From Glacieibacterium sp964246975 (GTDB lineage: Bacteria > Pseudomonadota > Alphaproteobacteria > Sphingomonadales > Sphingomonadaceae): 54,095 nt of DNA. The stretch is from contig CAXTSL010000005.1 in NCBI GenBank assembly GCA_964246975.1, positions 1 to 54,095 on the forward strand, read 5' to 3'. The notes beneath the pieces are model-generated. The model searched no databases and was not told the DNA's origin. It was given only the letters and a program-made list of their open reading frames with translations. Position numbers and translations under genes: made by a program. This document shows positions 41,260 to 50,146 of the stretch, one piece after another (the first letter of the stretch is position 1; every line of letters starts with the position of its first letter).

Positions 41260-41529
41260 CTATTTGCGAAGCCCGAGCTTCGTGATGAGGTCGGTGTAGC
41301 GCGTCGCGTCGCGGCTCTTGAGATAGTCGAGCAGCGAGCGGCGCTTGTTGACGAGGACGAGCAGCCCGCGGCGCGAGTGGTTGTCCTTGGCATGCGTCTT
41401 GAAGTGGCCGGTGAGGTTGGCGATGCGCTCGGTGAGGATCGCGACCTGGACCTCGGGCGAACCCGTGTCGCCGGTGGCGCGGGCATTGTCGGCGATGACT
41501 TCGGCCTTGCGGCCGGCGGTGATCGACAT
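41260..41529 (-). CDS. rpsO: 30S ribosomal protein S15
   Basis: 89 residues, the normal S15 length. Binds 16S rRNA in the platform. Family sequence: ITAGRKAEVIADNAR, GDTGSPEVQVAILTERI, LTGHFKTHAKDNHSRRGLL and KRRSLLDYLKSRD. ATG at 41529, 17 bp after the truB stop, so cotranscribed with truB and pnp. Confidence 0.98.
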   Translation of the reverse strand: MSITAGRKAEVIADNARATGDTGSPEVQVAILTERIANLTGHFKTHAKDNHSRRGLLVLVNKRRSLLDYLKSRDATRYTDLITKLGLRK

Positions 41530-41546
41530 CGGGGATCTCCTTGAAA

Positions 41547-42437
41547 CTATAGGTTGAACCCGCGCACGACCCGTATCAGGGTGGATGAAACATCCACCAG
41601 TGCGACCGGAACAGGCCCGGCGGTCGCGAGATACAGCCCGTGGAGAGCGGGGTGCCCGGGGAGCGCCTGCCCCCTACGGAGCAAAACTGCCTCTTCGGGC
41701 GAGACTGCAAGAGCCGGGATGTCGTCCAGCCCTGCGGTCAGCGGGAGTACCGCCTGTTCAAGCGCGGCCCCATCGGCGCTTTCATTCAGTTTGTCGAGTC
41801 CTATTGCATGCGCCAGCGTGAACGGTCCGGCGCGGGTCCGGCGGAGCATCGCGACATGCCCGACGGTGCCAAGCGCCAGCGCCAGATCGCGCGCGAGGCT
41901 GCGGACATAGGTGCCCTTCGAGCAGGTGACGTCGAAGGTCGCGGTGCCGTCGTCGCGGTCGATCAGGTCGAAGTCATGGATGACGAGGTGGCGCGGCGCG
42001 AGTTCGACGGTCTCCCCGGCGCGGGCGCGCTTGTAGGCGCGCTCACCGTCGACCTTGAGCGCCGAATAAGCGGGCGGGGTCTGGACGATGGGGCCGGTGA
42101 AGGCGGGCAGCGCGGCGCAGGTCGCGGCTTCGTCGGGACGCACGTCGGAAGTAGCGACGACCGGCCCCTCGCGGTCGTCGGTCGCGGTCGCGGTTCCCCA
42201 CGCGACGGTGAAGCGGTAGCCCTTGGTCGCACCCAGCATCCGCCCCGCGAGCTTGGTCGCCTCCCCCAGCGCGATCGGCAGCACCCCCGTCGCCAACGGG
42301 TCGAGCGTCCCGCCATGCCCGATCTTGGGCACCGGCAGGCCGTGCGTCCGCAGCAGCCGCTTGACCGCCGCTACCCCTTGCGCGCTCGACAGCCCAAGAG
42401 GCTTGTCGAGGACGAGCCAGCCGTCGAGACGCGTCAA
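41547..42437 (-). CDS. truB: tRNA pseudouridine(55) synthase
   Basis: 296 residues. Makes pseudouridine 55 in the T loop of tRNAs. GWLVLDKPLGLSSAQGV, the catalytic Asp motif GGTLDPLATGVLP and KTYVRSLARDLA-type segment (SKGTYVRSLARDLALAL) are present. The start is TTG at 42437, fixed by the invariant N terminus; it overlaps the stop of the PIN toxin gene by 4 bp (TTGA). So truB translation may depend on reinitiation after the toxin. Usually rbfA or infB precedes truB; here it is the toxin-antitoxin pair. Confidence 0.96.
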   Translation of the reverse strand: MTRLDGWLVLDKPLGLSSAQGVAAVKRLLRTHGLPVPKIGHGGTLDPLATGVLPIALGEATKLAGRMLGATKGYRFTVAWGTATATDDREGPVVATSDVRPDEAATCAALPAFTGPIVQTPPAYSALKVDGERAYKRARAGETVELAPRHLVIHDFDLIDRDDGTATFDVTCSKGTYVRSLARDLALALGTVGHVAMLRRTRAGPFTLAHAIGLDKLNESADGAALEQAVLPLTAGLDDIPALAVSPEEAVLLRRGQALPGHPALHGLYLATAGPVPVALVDVSSTLIRVVRGFNL

Positions 42438-42844
42438 GCGCGCAACGCCTTGACGTGCCCGAGCGCGGCGTAGGCGAGGATGGCGCGGTCTTTGGTGGCC
42501 AGCGTCAGCGCGTGCGACCGTGCGGTCGCGATCAGCATCCGGTCGCTTGGATCACGGTGACAGGGTTCCGGCAAATACGCGGCGTCGAGCGCAAGGCGGT
42601 GGGTCAGCGGCAACAGCCGCAACCGCAGCGTCGTGACCACCGCATCGAAGAAGTGTCGCGCGTCGCCCATGCGGGGGCCGGTACGCCCGGTCCGCGTCGC
42701 CAGCAAGCCGAGTTCCCACGCGCTGACGGCCGAAACCCATAGTTGCTCGCGCTGGCCGGCGGCGGTGATGATCTCGCGGGTCGCTGGCGCGATCGGCCCG
42801 TCGAGGCCCAGCATCAGGACCAGCGACGTATCGAGCAAGATCAA
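42434..42844 (-). CDS. PIN-domain toxin (VapC-like)
   Basis: 136 residues. PIN RNase fold with the four acidic positions: LLDTS (D5), SAWELG, PSDRMLIATA and LATKDRAI. VapC-type toxins cleave tRNA or rRNA. ATG at 42844 overlaps the antitoxin stop by 4 bp, and its own stop overlaps the truB start, so it is translated in a chain with truB. Partner is a Phd/YefM-type antitoxin, a frequent combination. Confidence 0.92.
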   Translation of the reverse strand: MILLDTSLVLMLGLDGPIAPATREIITAAGQREQLWVSAVSAWELGLLATRTGRTGPRMGDARHFFDAVVTTLRLRLLPLTHRLALDAAYLPEPCHRDPSDRMLIATARSHALTLATKDRAILAYAALGHVKALRA

Positions 42845-43170
42845 GATGTCGATCCGCGCAGCGCTGCCTCGATCAGGTCTTCCTTGGCCTGCAGGAAGCC
42901 GTCGAGTTCCTGGTCGCTATACACCGGCTTTTCCCAATCGTGATCGTCAGGGACAGGGCGTGGGAAATCCGTCATGCAGCCTATAGCTGCCTCGAACGAC
43001 CAGGGTTCGGCGTCGGCGACCGGACCGTCACGCTCGATCGCGACAAGCGGTTTGCCGTGCTTGGTCACGCGCAGACGACGCAAGCTGCCGTCGTGGACCT
43101 GCGCCATCAGGTCGAGGCATTTCGCCTTGAACTCGGTCGAGGTCACGGTCTTTTCGGCGAGGCTCGCCAT
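42841..43170 (-). CDS. Phd/YefM-family antitoxin
   Basis: 109 residues. N-terminal Phd/YefM DNA-binding fold (TVTSTEFKAKCLDLMAQV, RRLRVTKHGKPLVAI) and an acidic C-terminal region (DFPRPVPDDHDWEKPVYSDQELD) that should wrap the toxin. ATG at 43170, just downstream of a 30-bp palindrome likely to be its operator. Presumed autorepressor of the pair. Confidence 0.9.
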   Translation of the reverse strand: MASLAEKTVTSTEFKAKCLDLMAQVHDGSLRRLRVTKHGKPLVAIERDGPVADAEPWSFEAAIGCMTDFPRPVPDDHDWEKPVYSDQELDGFLQAKEDLIEAALRGSTS

Positions 43171-43179
43171 CGTCCGTCT

Positions 43180-43209
43180 CCAAGTGGTCAGAACGATATG
43201 ACCATTTGG
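43180..43209. promoter_or_regulatory. Operator palindrome of the toxin-antitoxin pair
   Basis: CCAAGTGGTCA (43180-43190) and TGACCATTTGG (43199-43209) are inverted with one mismatch (10 of 11) and an 8-base spacer. It lies 9 bp upstream of the antitoxin ATG. Typical position for Phd/VapB autoregulation. Confidence 0.68.
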
Positions 43210-43229
43210 ACAGCCAATCGCAAGACGGA

Positions 43230-44228
43230 CTATCGCGGCTTTGTCTCCAGCCGCAGGAAGCGCGCGGCGTTATCGTGCAGGATCAATTGCTTCTGCCGCT
43301 CGCTCAGGAACGGTAACGCCTTCACCCGGTCGATGGCGGTGCCGATGGCGTCGGGCCACACCATGTTGTCCGAGCCGAACAGGATGCGGCGCTCGAACCC
43401 CGCGTCGATCAGGCGCTTGAGATAGGCGTGGAAACTTGCCTCGGGAAAGGTCCAGTCGAGGACGGCGATATCGACGTAGAGTTGCGGGTGGGCGTACAGC
43501 ATCGCGATCATCGCATCGCCCATCGGCCAGCCGGCGTGCATCGCATAGAGGCGCAGGCGCGGGTGCCGGACGAGCACGGATTCGAGCCGCAACGGGTCGC
43601 CGGCGGCGGCGCGGTAGCCCGGTGTGGCGAAATAGGCGGTGCCCGGCGGGCCGGGTCCGAGATGGATGCCGACGGGGATGTCGAGTTCCTCCGCGAGGGC
43701 GAAATAGGGTTCGAGGCGCGGGTCGTCGGGGGCGATCCCGGCATATTGCGTGGTAATCTCGCTCAACGCCTTGAGCTTGCCTGCGGCATGGAGGCGGCGG
43801 AGCGTCGCAAGTGGCGGCAACTTCCCGTCGCCGCCGAAGCCGATGGCGGGCAGGATGCGGCCATCGGCATGCGCGCGATAGTCTTCGACGGTAGCGGCGT
43901 CGCCGCCCGCGAGCGCGAGGACGTCATGGCGTTTCAACGTCGCGATGCCCGCATCGCGCAGTGCCGCCGCGTCGGTCGGCGCGGTGAGCACATGCGGGCA
44001 CGGCGGGTGGACGGTGAACCACTCGAGATAGGCGTCGATCGGCTCGTGGGGGTCGCGCGGTGCAAACTCCTCGTAAGGCGCGCAGATCTTGCCGCCGGGC
44101 GGGCCCTCGGCATCGGGAAGATCGGCGTGGAAATGCATGTCGATGACCGCCGGAGACGGTGCCGCAGCGACCGCCGCGCCCGCGAGCGCAAACGCCGCAC
44201 CAATCACCCGACGTACCGCCCGTCGCAT
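43230..44228 (-). CDS. Amidohydrolase family 2 (TIM-barrel) metalloenzyme, secreted
   Basis: 332 residues. Signal peptide (MRRAVRRVIGAAFALAGAAVAAA) predicts export. The metal-binding HxH (IDMHFHAD) comes right after it, followed by YAMHAGWPMGD and a C-terminal FGSDNMVWPD (Asp ligand), the amidohydrolase-2 pattern. Substrate unknown; members act as decarboxylases, lactonases or hydrolases. ATG at 44228. Downstream (leftward) of an unknown membrane-linked protein and upstream of the toxin-antitoxin promoter. Confidence 0.87.
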   Translation of the reverse strand: MRRAVRRVIGAAFALAGAAVAAAPSPAVIDMHFHADLPDAEGPPGGKICAPYEEFAPRDPHEPIDAYLEWFTVHPPCPHVLTAPTDAAALRDAGIATLKRHDVLALAGGDAATVEDYRAHADGRILPAIGFGGDGKLPPLATLRRLHAAGKLKALSEITTQYAGIAPDDPRLEPYFALAEELDIPVGIHLGPGPPGTAYFATPGYRAAAGDPLRLESVLVRHPRLRLYAMHAGWPMGDAMIAMLYAHPQLYVDIAVLDWTFPEASFHAYLKRLIDAGFERRILFGSDNMVWPDAIGTAIDRVKALPFLSERQKQLILHDNAARFLRLETKPR

Positions 44229-44281
44229 CCCCCTGCCCTCCCTTGCGCGGAGAGTGCAAAAACTCGGTGCCCTCCGCAATC

Positions 44282-44878
44282 CTAGTCTTTGGTCGGCAAT
44301 GTCTTCGTCCAGCGCGCGGCGACGGCGGCGGGCAGCGCGGCGGCGGGCAGGCGGCGGACCAGCGTGATGCCCTCCAGTTCCACCGCGCGACCGCGCAATA
44401 GTCGACCGTGCAGCGTGTAGCCGATTTCGTAGAGAGCCGCGTCGGTGCGCGTCGCGCCGCCGTCCTCGAACACCGTGACGATGCCGACGGGCAGGCGCGG
44501 CGGGCGGGCGTCGGCGGACGTTGGCACGTTGCGCCGGATGCCGTCGTCGATCCACACCGCTTCGAGGCGCGCGTTGCCGGTGGTTTCGACGGGTTCGGCG
44601 CGCACGCCCGGCGGAAAGATCAGCGTCTGCGTTTGCACCACCGCCTCGCCGCGCGCCGGCCGCAACGCCAGCACCGCGCGCGACACATCGGCGGTCGCGG
44701 TGAGCAGCAGCGGCACCGCGCGCGCAACCGGCGCGGCGGACGTCTGCACTCGGTCACGATGCGAATCCCAATAGCTCGCCGCCGAAATTGCCACCGCCAG
44801 CACACCGATCAACTCGGCCAAGGTGATCAGCCGCAAACGGCGGCGCTTGGCGGCGGGAGTCTCGGGGGTATCGGCCAT
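44282..44878 (-). CDS. Membrane-anchored protein of unknown function
   Basis: 198 residues. One N-terminal membrane helix (LRLITLAELIGVLAVAISAASYWDS) after a basic RRRLR stretch, so a bitopic inner-membrane protein with most of its chain in the periplasm. The rest (VTVFEDGGATRTDAALYEIGYTLHGRLLRG) is not recognised. ATG at 44878. Same strand as the amidohydrolase, 53 bp before it. No function is assigned. Confidence 0.72.
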   Translation of the reverse strand: MADTPETPAAKRRRLRLITLAELIGVLAVAISAASYWDSHRDRVQTSAAPVARAVPLLLTATADVSRAVLALRPARGEAVVQTQTLIFPPGVRAEPVETTGNARLEAVWIDDGIRRNVPTSADARPPRLPVGIVTVFEDGGATRTDAALYEIGYTLHGRLLRGRAVELEGITLVRRLPAAALPAAVAARWTKTLPTKD

Positions 44879-44916
44879 GCGCCGCGCTTACAGGCGCGGG
44901 CGTCCGACCGAAAGGC

Positions 44917-45006
44917 TCAGCCGAACGGCCAGATGTGGAACACCGCCATCAGGATGACGATCGGCAGCGGCACGCCCACCGCCCACAAAATGCAACCCTT
45001 GCCCAT
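44917..45006 (-). CDS. 29-residue membrane peptide
   Basis: MGKGCILWAVGVPLPIVILM followed by AVFHIWPFG: a single hydrophobic helix after a short Lys/Cys start. Similar tiny proteins (MGxGCLLWxxGxPxPI) recur in proteobacterial genomes and are missed by many gene callers. ATG at 45006 with GAGGGCG upstream. It lies between the membrane protein and the acyl-CoA ligase, same strand. Role unknown. Confidence 0.6.
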   Translation of the reverse strand: MGKGCILWAVGVPLPIVILMAVFHIWPFG

Positions 45007-45069
45007 CGTCGTTCGCCCTCATGTCGATTGTCGTGGGGGTGTAACGAGATGCCGCGCCAAGCGGTTCCG

Positions 45070-46815
45070 TCACGCCGCCTTGAACAGCTCGCGCAACTCG
45101 GTCTTGACGATCTTGCCGTTGGCGTTGCGCGGCAGCGGGCCATCCCAGAAGCGCACTTCGACGGGCACCTTGAACGCCGCAAGGCGCGCCGCGACGAAGG
45201 CGCGGAGGTCGTCGGCGGCGACGCTCGCCCCCGGCTTGAGCGTCACCACCGCCGCCGGCTCCTCGCCGAGCGAACGGTGCGGCCGCGCGACGATCGCCGC
45301 ATCCATCACCGCGTCGTGCTCGTACAGCGCGTTCTCGACCTCGACGCAGTAGATGTTCTCGCCGCCGCGGATCAGCATGTCCTTGGCGCGGTCGATGATG
45401 TAGCAGAACCCCTCGTCGTCGAGCCGCGCCAAGTCGCCGGTGTGGACCCAGCCGTCGGTGAAGGTCTCGGCGGTCGCGGCGGCCTTGTTCCAATAACCCT
45501 TCACGACGTTGGGTCCCTTGCCCCACAGCTCGCCGACGCTGCCCGGTGCCAGGGCGTTGCCGTGCGGATCGACGACCTTGAGGTCGCACACCGCAACCGC
45601 CGGCCCGCAGCTGTCTGGGCGGTTCTGGTAATCCTCGCCCTGATGGTGGGTGAAGGTCGCGCTCGTCTCGGTCATGCCCCAGCCGTTGCCGGGCAGCGAC
45701 TTGGGGAAGTTCGCCTTGATCTGGCGCACCAGCTCGGGGGCCGACGGCGCGCCGCCGTACGCGACGCTCTCGAGGCTCGACAGGTCGTAGCGGTGGCGTT
45801 CGGGATGCTCGAGGATCTGCCACGCGATCGTCGGCACGCCACCGCAGCCGGTCAGCCGCTCGCGCTCGATCAGCGCCATGGCGCGTTCGGGATCCCATTT
45901 CTTCATCATCACCAGCTTCGCGCCCGCGAACAGCGACGGCGACATCACGGCGTGGCAGCCGGTGGCGTGGAAAAACGGCACGCTGAGCAGCGTCCCCTTC
46001 TGCGGTGCGTCGGGGTTCGGCGCGGGGGGCATCTCGCCGCGCCGCAGATAGGTTCGCGCCGCCGAAAAGGCGCTCGCCATGATGTTCGAGACGATGTTGC
46101 GATGGGTGCCGAGCGCGCCCTTGGGCTTGCCGGTGGTGCCGCTGGTGTAGAAGATCGTCGCGTCGTCCTCGGGGTCGAGCGCCACGTCGGGTAGTTCGCC
46201 GCTCGGCAGCGCGGCCCAGTCGGCCGGCGTGCCGATGACGCCTTCGAGGCGTGCGATCAGCGGGTTGGCGAGGGGTTCGCTAAACTCGTCGGTGGCGCGC
46301 GTGACGTAGACCTGGCTCAGCGCCGGACAGTTGGGCAGATGCTCGGTCAGCCGCGCGAGCCGCTCGGCATCGACGACCAGCAGCTTCGCGCCCGAATCGA
46401 CGAGGCCGTATTCGAGCTCGCCGCCCGTCCACCACGCATTCAGCGGCGTGACGATGGCCCCGCACAGCGACGCCGCGAAGAAGGCGACGGGCCATTCGGG
46501 CAGGTTGCGCATGACGATGGCGACGCGGTCGCCCTTGGCGACGCCGTCGGCACGAAAGCGCGCCGCCAGCGCCAGCGCGGCGCGCGCGAAGGCCTCGAAG
46601 GTGACGCGCTCGTCGTCGTGGACGAGGAACACCCTGTCGCCGTGCGCGCGGCCCGCAAGGAAGACATCGCGCAGCGTCGGCGGGGCGTTCTTCCACGTCC
46701 GCGTCTCGACACCGCGAATGTCGCGTGCCTCCATCTCGAAAACCTGTCCGGGCGCGGTGAGCAGCGCGTGCGCATCGGCGATCGACATTGCGGGCCAGGC
46801 GGCGGTGACGGTCAT
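45070..46815 (-). CDS. Acyl-CoA synthetase (AMP-forming), fatty-acid CoA ligase-like
   Basis: 581 residues. Activates a carboxylic acid to acyl-AMP then acyl-CoA. ATP/AMP motif FYTSGTTGKPKGALG, the linker region WGMTETSATF, DGWVHTGDLARLDDEGF and the C-terminal GKIVKTELRELF are canonical for the ANL family. Substrate not determined; length and DLARLDDEGF type suit medium or long chains. ATG at 46815. Divergent from the LplT-like MFS gene across a 110-bp, partly AT-rich gap. Confidence 0.93.
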   Translation of the reverse strand: MTVTAAWPAMSIADAHALLTAPGQVFEMEARDIRGVETRTWKNAPPTLRDVFLAGRAHGDRVFLVHDDERVTFEAFARAALALAARFRADGVAKGDRVAIVMRNLPEWPVAFFAASLCGAIVTPLNAWWTGGELEYGLVDSGAKLLVVDAERLARLTEHLPNCPALSQVYVTRATDEFSEPLANPLIARLEGVIGTPADWAALPSGELPDVALDPEDDATIFYTSGTTGKPKGALGTHRNIVSNIMASAFSAARTYLRRGEMPPAPNPDAPQKGTLLSVPFFHATGCHAVMSPSLFAGAKLVMMKKWDPERAMALIERERLTGCGGVPTIAWQILEHPERHRYDLSSLESVAYGGAPSAPELVRQIKANFPKSLPGNGWGMTETSATFTHHQGEDYQNRPDSCGPAVAVCDLKVVDPHGNALAPGSVGELWGKGPNVVKGYWNKAAATAETFTDGWVHTGDLARLDDEGFCYIIDRAKDMLIRGGENIYCVEVENALYEHDAVMDAAIVARPHRSLGEEPAAVVTLKPGASVAADDLRAFVAARLAAFKVPVEVRFWDGPLPRNANGKIVKTELRELFKAA

Positions 46816-46925
46816 CGGCTCTCCCAAAATATTTTCTTTTGAGCATAGGCGGCGGCCCCGCGCCTGTCGATTTGCCAAATCGCGCGCCGCCTGCGACGGC
46901 TGGGGGCGAGTCCGGGGACACTGCC

Positions 46926-48182
46926 ATGCTGACGCTGCTCGCCACCCGCCGTTTCGGGCCGCTGTTCGCGACGCAGTTCCTCAATGCCTTCAACGACAGC
47001 TTCTACAAGACCGCGATGCTGTTCCTGATCACCTATCGCCTGCTTGCCGCCGCCCCGACGCAGGCGGCGACGCTGGTGACGCTGTCGGCGGGCATCTTCA
47101 TCCTGCCCTATCTGCTGTTCTCAGGGGTCGCGGGCAGCCTCGCCGACGCGGTCGACAAGGCGCGCGTCGTGCGCTGGGTCAAGACCGCCGAGATCGGCAT
47201 CATGGCGGTCGGCGCGGCAGCGCTGACGATCGGCTCGATCCCGCTGCTGCTCGCCGGGCTGTTCGCGATGGGCATCCACTCGACGGTCTTCGGCCCGGTC
47301 AAATATGCCGTCCTGCCGCAGCATCTGCGCGCGCCCGAACTGCTCGGCGGCACCGCGCTGGTCGAGGCCGGGACCTTTGTCGCGGTGCTCGTCGGGCAGA
47401 TCGCGGGCGGGTTGATCGCGACGCCGGCCGCGGCGCTCGCGGTGCTCGGCATCGCGGTGGTCGGGCGGCTGACCGCGCAGGCCTTGCCCCCTGCCCCGCC
47501 CGCCGGGACCGCGCCGCGCTTCGAGTGGAACCCGTGGACGACGTCGGTCGCCGCGTTGCGCCAGGCGATCGCCAACCCCCCGGTGCGCCGCGCGGCGCTG
47601 TCGATCTCGTGGTTCTGGGCGTTCGGCGCGGTCTTCACCAGCCAGTTCATCCCGCTCGTCCGCCACGACCTCCACGGCACCGAGGGCGTCGCGACATTGT
47701 TCCTCGCCGCCTTCTCGGTGGGCATCGCGGCGGGTTCGCTCGGCGTCGCGCGACTGCTCGGCGGGCGGGTATCGGGCGCGGCGGCACCCTGGGCGGCGGC
47801 GGCGCTGGCGGCGCTGTCGGTCGAGCTGCTGTTCGCGCTGCGCGCCATGCCGCCCGCGCCCGAACTCCTCGATGCGCGCGCCATGCTGGCGACCCCGCAA
47901 GGCTGGCGCATCCTGCTCGACCTAACGGCGCTCGCGGTTGCAGGCGGGGTGTTTTCGGTACCGCTCTATGCCATCCTGCAAACCGCCAGCGGCGCTGCGT
48001 CGCGGGCGCGCGCCGTCGCGGCAAACAATATCGTCAACGCGGTCTTCATGGTCGGCGCGTCACTGCTTGCCAGCATCGCCGTGGCGCGCGGCGTGGCGAT
48101 CCCGGTCATCCTGATGGTCACGGGCCTCAGCGCGCTGGCGCTGCTGCCGATGCTGCTCAGGCTGCGCGCTGCTACGGCGTGA
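46926..48182 (+). CDS. MFS transporter, LplT-like
   Basis: 418 residues, 12 membrane helices. The start MLTLLATRRFGPLFATQFLNAFNDSFYKTAMLFLITY and GIHSTVFGPVKYAVLPQHL resemble LplT, the lysophospholipid flippase that works with an acyl-ACP or acyl-CoA ligase (Aas). The divergent neighbour is an AMP-forming acyl-CoA ligase, which fits the same theme. ATG at 46926; the longer frame to 46839 lacks membrane features. Converges with the alkyl sulfatase-like gene (11-bp overlap). Confidence 0.82.
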   Translation: MLTLLATRRFGPLFATQFLNAFNDSFYKTAMLFLITYRLLAAAPTQAATLVTLSAGIFILPYLLFSGVAGSLADAVDKARVVRWVKTAEIGIMAVGAAALTIGSIPLLLAGLFAMGIHSTVFGPVKYAVLPQHLRAPELLGGTALVEAGTFVAVLVGQIAGGLIATPAAALAVLGIAVVGRLTAQALPPAPPAGTAPRFEWNPWTTSVAALRQAIANPPVRRAALSISWFWAFGAVFTSQFIPLVRHDLHGTEGVATLFLAAFSVGIAAGSLGVARLLGGRVSGAAAPWAAAALAALSVELLFALRAMPPAPELLDARAMLATPQGWRILLDLTALAVAGGVFSVPLYAILQTASGAASRARAVAANNIVNAVFMVGASLLASIAVARGVAIPVILMVTGLSALALLPMLLRLRAATA

Positions 48183-50097
48183 CCAATGGGAAATCGCGCG
48201 GCGGCACCTCGAAAAGCCCGGCGAAGCGCGCCGCGACGCCCGGATCGCCCGCAATGCTCAGCTGGCCCTTGCCCATCAGCTCGGGCGCCGTGGCGCGGCG
48301 CGACAGCAGCGCGAGCAATGCGGGCCTGGGCAGCGTCAGCGTCACCTGCGCCGCCTCGTCGGCATCGCGCTCGTGGATCAGCACACCGTGCGCAATCGTC
48401 ACCAGCTGCGCCTCGTGGGTGTCGGGAAAGACGAAGCGCAGCACCAGCGCCGCGTCGCCCACCCGCTCCGGCACAAGGCGCACCGCGAGGCTGTCGAAAA
48501 GCTGGTCGGGGGTCAGCGCGCGCGCCAGATCGAGGCTCGCCGACGACGCCGCCGACGGCTTGACCCCGCCGCGCAACTCCTGCGCGCCGCTGAGGTAGAA
48601 GTTGCGCCACGGCGCGGTTTCGGCGCGCCACGCGAGCTGATCATAGCTCGCCGCTAGTGCCGCGCGCGACGCGCTATCGGCGGCGTCGGCGAACACCGCC
48701 CACGCCAGCAGCTGCGCCGCCCAGCGTTCGTCGCCCAACCCTCGCGCCTTGGCCGCGAGCGCGCGGACCTTTGCCGTACCGCCCATCGCCGCGACGGTGC
48801 GCCGGGCCAGTTCGGCGCGCGGCAGCGGATCGAGGCTCGCCGGGTTGCCGTCGAAGAACCCCATGTAGCGCTGATAGACCGCGCGCGCATTGAATCTGAC
48901 AGAGCCGTAGTTAGGCCGGTTGAACCACGCGCGCGCCAGCACCGGCGGCAGCGTCAGCGTGTCGGCGATCTCGGGCCCCGTCAGCCCGTCGTTCATCAGC
49001 CGGACGCTCTGGTCATGAATGTACTTGTAGGCGTCGCGCTGCCGCCCGATGGTGTCCGCGACCGCCGCCTGCCCCCAGCGCGGCCAGTAGTGCGAGGTCA
49101 GCATGACATCGCTTACGGGTCCGAAACGCCTGAGCGCCGCAGTCAGATAGTCCGCCCAGCCCTTGGCGTCGCGAACGAGCGCACCGCGCGGGGTCAGGAC
49201 ATTGTGCAGCGAGGCATTGACGTTCTCGGCCATCAGCACGGCGCGCACATGCGGGAAGTAGAGATTCATCTCGGCGGGAGCCTCGGTGCCCGGCGTCAAC
49301 TGGAACTCGATCCGCACGCCGTCGATGTCTAGGCCCGCCTCGTCGGCTGCGACGATCTCACGCGTCGGGGCGATCAGGCTGACCGTGCCGCCGGCGCGCG
49401 CCGGGCCGATGCCCGCGCTGACGAGTCCCTGCGGCCCGCGCGCCAGCAGATTGCCGAACATGTAATCGGCGCGGCGCGCCATGGCGTTGCCGGCGATGAC
49501 GTTCTCGCCGACCGCCTCGGCCATGAAGCCGTGCGGCGCATAGACCGCGACCTTGCCCGACCGCACGTCAGCCTCGTCGACGACGCCGCGCGCGCCGCCG
49601 AAGTGGTCGGCGTGGCTGTGCGTGTAGATCAGTGCCGCGACCGGGCGCGCGCCGAGTTGCGCGTTGACCAGCGCGAGCGCCGCCGTCGCCGCCTCGACGC
49701 TGGTCAGCGGGTCGATGACGATCCAGCCGGTCCGGCCCGCCACCACCGTCATGTTCGACAGGTCGAAGCCGCGAACCTGCCAAATGCCCTCGGCGACCTT
49801 GAACAACCCGTGCTTGGCGAGCAGTACGGCATTGCGCCACAGGCTCGGGTTGACCGTCGCGGGGGCCGGGCCGGTGAACTGCGCCTCGGCGGTGAGGTCG
49901 CGCACGACGCTGCCGTCGGCGGCACGGATGACGGGATCGGCGAGCGTCGCGACGAAGCCCCGGCTCGCGAAATCGAAATCCTGCCGGTCGGTAAAGTCGA
50001 GGTCGCGCGCCACGGCGGCGTTGGCGGCGAGCGTCGCGGGCGTCGGCGGCTCGGGCGTCGCCGCCACCAGCACCGCCGCCGCAACCAGTCCCAACAT
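48172..50097 (-). CDS. SdsA-like alkyl/aryl sulfatase (metallo-beta-lactamase fold)
   Basis: 641 residues. Signal peptide (MLGLVAAAVLVAATP) and an MBL domain with the zinc motif THSHADHFGG, VYAPHGFM, NVNASLHNVLTPRG and LTSHYWPRWG, then an alpha-helical dimerisation region and a C-terminal SCP-2-like domain (PDQLFDSLAVRL, LTLPRPALLALL). This is the layout of SdsA1/BDS1, which release sulfate from alkyl sulfates. ATG at 50097. It may serve sulfur or surfactant use; no linked sulfur genes are in the window. Confidence 0.93.
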   Translation of the reverse strand: MLGLVAAAVLVAATPEPPTPATLAANAAVARDLDFTDRQDFDFASRGFVATLADPVIRAADGSVVRDLTAEAQFTGPAPATVNPSLWRNAVLLAKHGLFKVAEGIWQVRGFDLSNMTVVAGRTGWIVIDPLTSVEAATAALALVNAQLGARPVAALIYTHSHADHFGGARGVVDEADVRSGKVAVYAPHGFMAEAVGENVIAGNAMARRADYMFGNLLARGPQGLVSAGIGPARAGGTVSLIAPTREIVAADEAGLDIDGVRIEFQLTPGTEAPAEMNLYFPHVRAVLMAENVNASLHNVLTPRGALVRDAKGWADYLTAALRRFGPVSDVMLTSHYWPRWGQAAVADTIGRQRDAYKYIHDQSVRLMNDGLTGPEIADTLTLPPVLARAWFNRPNYGSVRFNARAVYQRYMGFFDGNPASLDPLPRAELARRTVAAMGGTAKVRALAAKARGLGDERWAAQLLAWAVFADAADSASRAALAASYDQLAWRAETAPWRNFYLSGAQELRGGVKPSAASSASLDLARALTPDQLFDSLAVRLVPERVGDAALVLRFVFPDTHEAQLVTIAHGVLIHERDADEAAQVTLTLPRPALLALLSRRATAPELMGKGQLSIAGDPGVAARFAGLFEVPPRDFPLVTP

Positions 50098-50146
50098 CGC
50101 CGTCCTCCCCCGCTGCGTGGCAGCTTCGAACGGCGGTGCCCGCGCG

